Positions 5,989 through 7,249 of a stretch of 7,249 nucleotides of DNA are shown here, in pieces. Position 1 is the stretch's first letter. The number at the start of each line of letters is the position of its first letter. This DNA comes from Ktedonobacter sp. 13_1_20CM_4_53_11 (GTDB lineage: Bacteria > Chloroflexota > Ktedonobacteria > Ktedonobacterales > Ktedonobacteraceae). The notes below the pieces were generated by a model, which saw only the letters and a program-made list of their open reading frames with translations, was not told the DNA's origin and did not search any database. The stretch covers positions 1 through 7,249 of the forward strand of contig MNIY01000118.1 of assembly GCA_001919995.1 (NCBI GenBank), given 5' to 3'. The position numbers were made by a program, and so were the translations under genes.

Positions 5989-6969
5989 CTAGTACCCGCG
6001 CTGGGGGTCATACCGGTTTAGCAGCGGTTGGCCCGCGCGATAGCGTCGCAAATTCTCCGCGAAAAGTCGGGTGAGCCGTTCATCATAATGCACACTATCA
6101 CCCGAAATATGGGGCGTCAAAATCACATTGGGCAATGCAAACAGCGGGCTGTCAGCCGGCAGTGGTTCCTCCGTTGCCACGTCGAGTCCAGCTCCAGCAA
6201 TCCATCTCTCTTGTAGCGCACGAATGAGTGCTGCCTCGTTGATTACACGGCCGCGCGCGACGTTCACCAGGTACGCGTTTTTTCGCATCACGCGCAGTTC
6301 CGCCTCACCAATCAGCCCATTGGTTTCGGGAGTCAGCGGCACTGCCAACACAACATAATCGCTCTCGCGGAGGACATCTTGCAGCCGCCTTATGGGATAG
6401 AGCTGATCCACGTCAGCGTCGTTCTCGCTTTCACTGACTGAACGGCGTGTCGCCAGCACCCGCATGCCGAAAGCTCGTCCCAATTGGGCAACACGGCGCC
6501 CAATATGCCCCAGGCCAATAACTGCCAGCGTCTGATCCGCCAGTTCGCGTCCACTTAAATGATACCAGTTCGCACTGCGCGGCCAGATGTGGCGATCCTG
6601 GAGGCGCACCATCTCTGGCCAGTTGCGGTTGAACATGAGCATGCTGCCAAAAACATATTCACTGATGATTGCCGCGTGAATGCCTGTCGCGGTAGTCACG
6701 ACCACGCCGCTATCGGGATCAAGCACTCCTGTTGGTCGAAGTCCGTCGACACCCGCGCTAGAGCATTGCAGCCAGCGCAAATGAGGAGCCAGTTCACGCC
6801 ACTTAACCGGCATCCAAGAGGAACAAACAACATCAGCTTGCTGCAAACGGGTCTGAAATTCTTCCGCGTGTGCGATACACTCCACATCCGCGTTCGCTGC
6901 TTCGCGCAATACTTTCTGCGACTCCGGGGAAAATTGATAGGTACTTACTACTTTTAGACCATCGGTCAT
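5989..6969 (-). CDS. D-isomer-specific 2-hydroxyacid dehydrogenase, probably NADP-preferring
   Basis: The product has 326 residues, the usual family size. It has the N-terminal half of the substrate domain with a SSAGVDGL loop (70-77), a Rossmann-type cofactor domain with GLGHIG (152-157), and the complete catalytic triad: R239 in NVARGR, E268 in TEEPLP and H287 in TPHISG. After the second beta strand the sequence is LATRRS (R175, R176) where NAD-dependent members carry an acidic residue; basic residues there are known to favour NADP(H), as in glyoxylate/hydroxypyruvate reductases. It would interconvert a 2-keto acid and a D-2-hydroxy acid in the cytoplasm; the substrate cannot be told. The ATG at 6967-6969 is chosen because AAGGAG lies 12 nt upstream. 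An in-frame ATG at 7027-7029 would add 20 residues unlike the family. It is first in an operon with the broken DUF3090 gene. Confidence 0.9.
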   Translation of the reverse strand: MTDGLKVVSTYQFSPESQKVLREAANADVECIAHAEEFQTRLQQADVVCSSWMPVKWRELAPHLRWLQCSSAGVDGLRPTGVLDPDSGVVVTTATGIHAAIISEYVFGSMLMFNRNWPEMVRLQDRHIWPRSANWYHLSGRELADQTLAVIGLGHIGRRVAQLGRAFGMRVLATRRSVSESENDADVDQLYPIRRLQDVLRESDYVVLAVPLTPETNGLIGEAELRVMRKNAYLVNVARGRVINEAALIRALQERWIAGAGLDVATEEPLPADSPLFALPNVILTPHISGDSVHYDERLTRLFAENLRRYRAGQPLLNRYDPQRGY

Positions 6970-7046
6970 GGCCGCTTTTTTCTCCTTGAAAGACCTGTTA
7001 TAGTAGAAATATGGATTGTTTGAGTGCATTTCTTTAGCCTAAACGA

Positions 7047-7052
7047 ATTATA
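7047..7052 (-). promoter_or_regulatory. Candidate -10 box for the dehydrogenase operon
   Basis: On the minus strand a perfect TATAAT lies about 78 bp before the preferred dehydrogenase ATG. The -35 region 17 bp upstream (CAGCTA) is weak. A second candidate, TATAAC, lies nearer the gene at 6998-7003 with an equally poor -35. One of them probably drives the operon. Confidence 0.35.
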
Positions 7053-7130
7053 ACTCGTTGTGTCTAGGGTAGCTGAATTAAAGGGGGGACGCGTCCGATG
7101 TGAATGGGGAGGCAGGACACGCGTTCGAAA

Positions 7131-7249
7131 TTATGCATGCGCCTTCTCATGACAGTCAGGGCATAACATAACAAAATGCTCTGGATTATAGCGGTCAAGT
7201 ACATTGCGAGCAAAAGAAACAGTATGCAGCTGCAATACATCGCAATGCT
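7131..7249 (-). CDS. HNH-type nuclease-like protein, C-terminal end only
   Basis: The minus-strand frame entering from the right edge encodes 38 residues and ends at TAA 7131-7133. It reads LQLHTVSFAR, then YNPEHFVMLCPDCHEKAHA. The NPEHFVMLCPDCHxxxH pattern is the second half of an HNH domain: the Asn-containing turn, the CxxCH zinc/metal motif and the final His. The first-half motif, normally a His-His pair, appears as LHTV, so the second His (usually the general base) may be missing. Only the 3' end is in the window, so domain partners and integrity are unknown. The dehydrogenase start lies about 160 bp downstream with its own promoter candidates. The protein could be a free HNH endonuclease or the end of a larger mobile-element protein. 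Confidence 0.6.
   Translation of the reverse strand, partial: HCDVLQLHTVSFARNVLDRYNPEHFVMLCPDCHEKAHA

Noticed and set aside
6970..7029. Earlier ATG for the dehydrogenase at 7027-7029
   Set aside because: The extra 20 residues are unlike the family, the upstream sequence is a weak ribosome site, and AAGGAG precedes the internal ATG at 6967-6969.
7087..7130. GGACGCGTCC palindrome (7087-7096) and a partial second copy near 7113-7124 as a terminator or attachment site
   Set aside because: The pairing between the two is imperfect, no proper T-run follows, and nothing else suggests integration. Not enough to annotate.
1..7249. CRISPR array, tRNA or rRNA genes
   Set aside because: No regularly spaced repeats and no cloverleaf or rRNA-like segments were seen by eye on either strand.

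Overview
The window looks like an accessory stretch of a Ktedonobacteria (Chloroflexota) chromosome. This is an inference from protein style: a DUF3090-type protein, a large two-module membrane glycosyltransferase, and several TnpB/IscB-type remnants, which are abundant in that class. No rRNA, tRNA or other marker is present to prove it.

Left part (1-673, minus strand): the intact 5' end of an IS200/IS605-type tnpB gene runs off the left edge. It has a good ribosome binding site and a near-ideal sigma-70-like promoter. Immediately upstream lies a decayed 3' remnant of an IscB-like (RRXRR/HNH, OMEGA nuclease) gene. A gene-poor stretch follows (674-1460). It holds a strong palindromic hairpin that can act as a terminator on the minus strand, a G-rich tract, an extended -10 promoter, and a leader of about 420 nt before the next gene.

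Centre (1461-4922, plus strand): one large gene encodes a 1153-residue membrane protein. Its N-terminal half is a processive-type family 2 glycosyltransferase (DAED, TED and QRSRW motifs) and its C-terminal half is a GT-C/GT39-like polytopic module. The fusion suggests polysaccharide or glycolipid assembly at the membrane.

Right of it (4932-5454): a graveyard of fragments. A histidine-kinase C-terminal remnant is convergent with the glycosyltransferase gene. Next comes an orphan 3' end of a TnpB element on the plus strand, with degraded zinc-ribbon and RuvC-III residues but apparently intact right-end hairpins resembling an omega/reRNA.

Right end (5489-7249, minus strand): a bidirectional terminator closes a two-gene operon. 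The first gene is an intact D-2-hydroxyacid dehydrogenase, probably NADP-preferring. The second is a DUF3090 gene broken by an internal deletion and frame change. At the right edge, the 3' end of an HNH-type gene enters the window. The window thus holds one full-length dehydrogenase, one full-length fused glycosyltransferase, two edge-truncated genes, and four broken genes, two of them from RNA-guided nuclease families.
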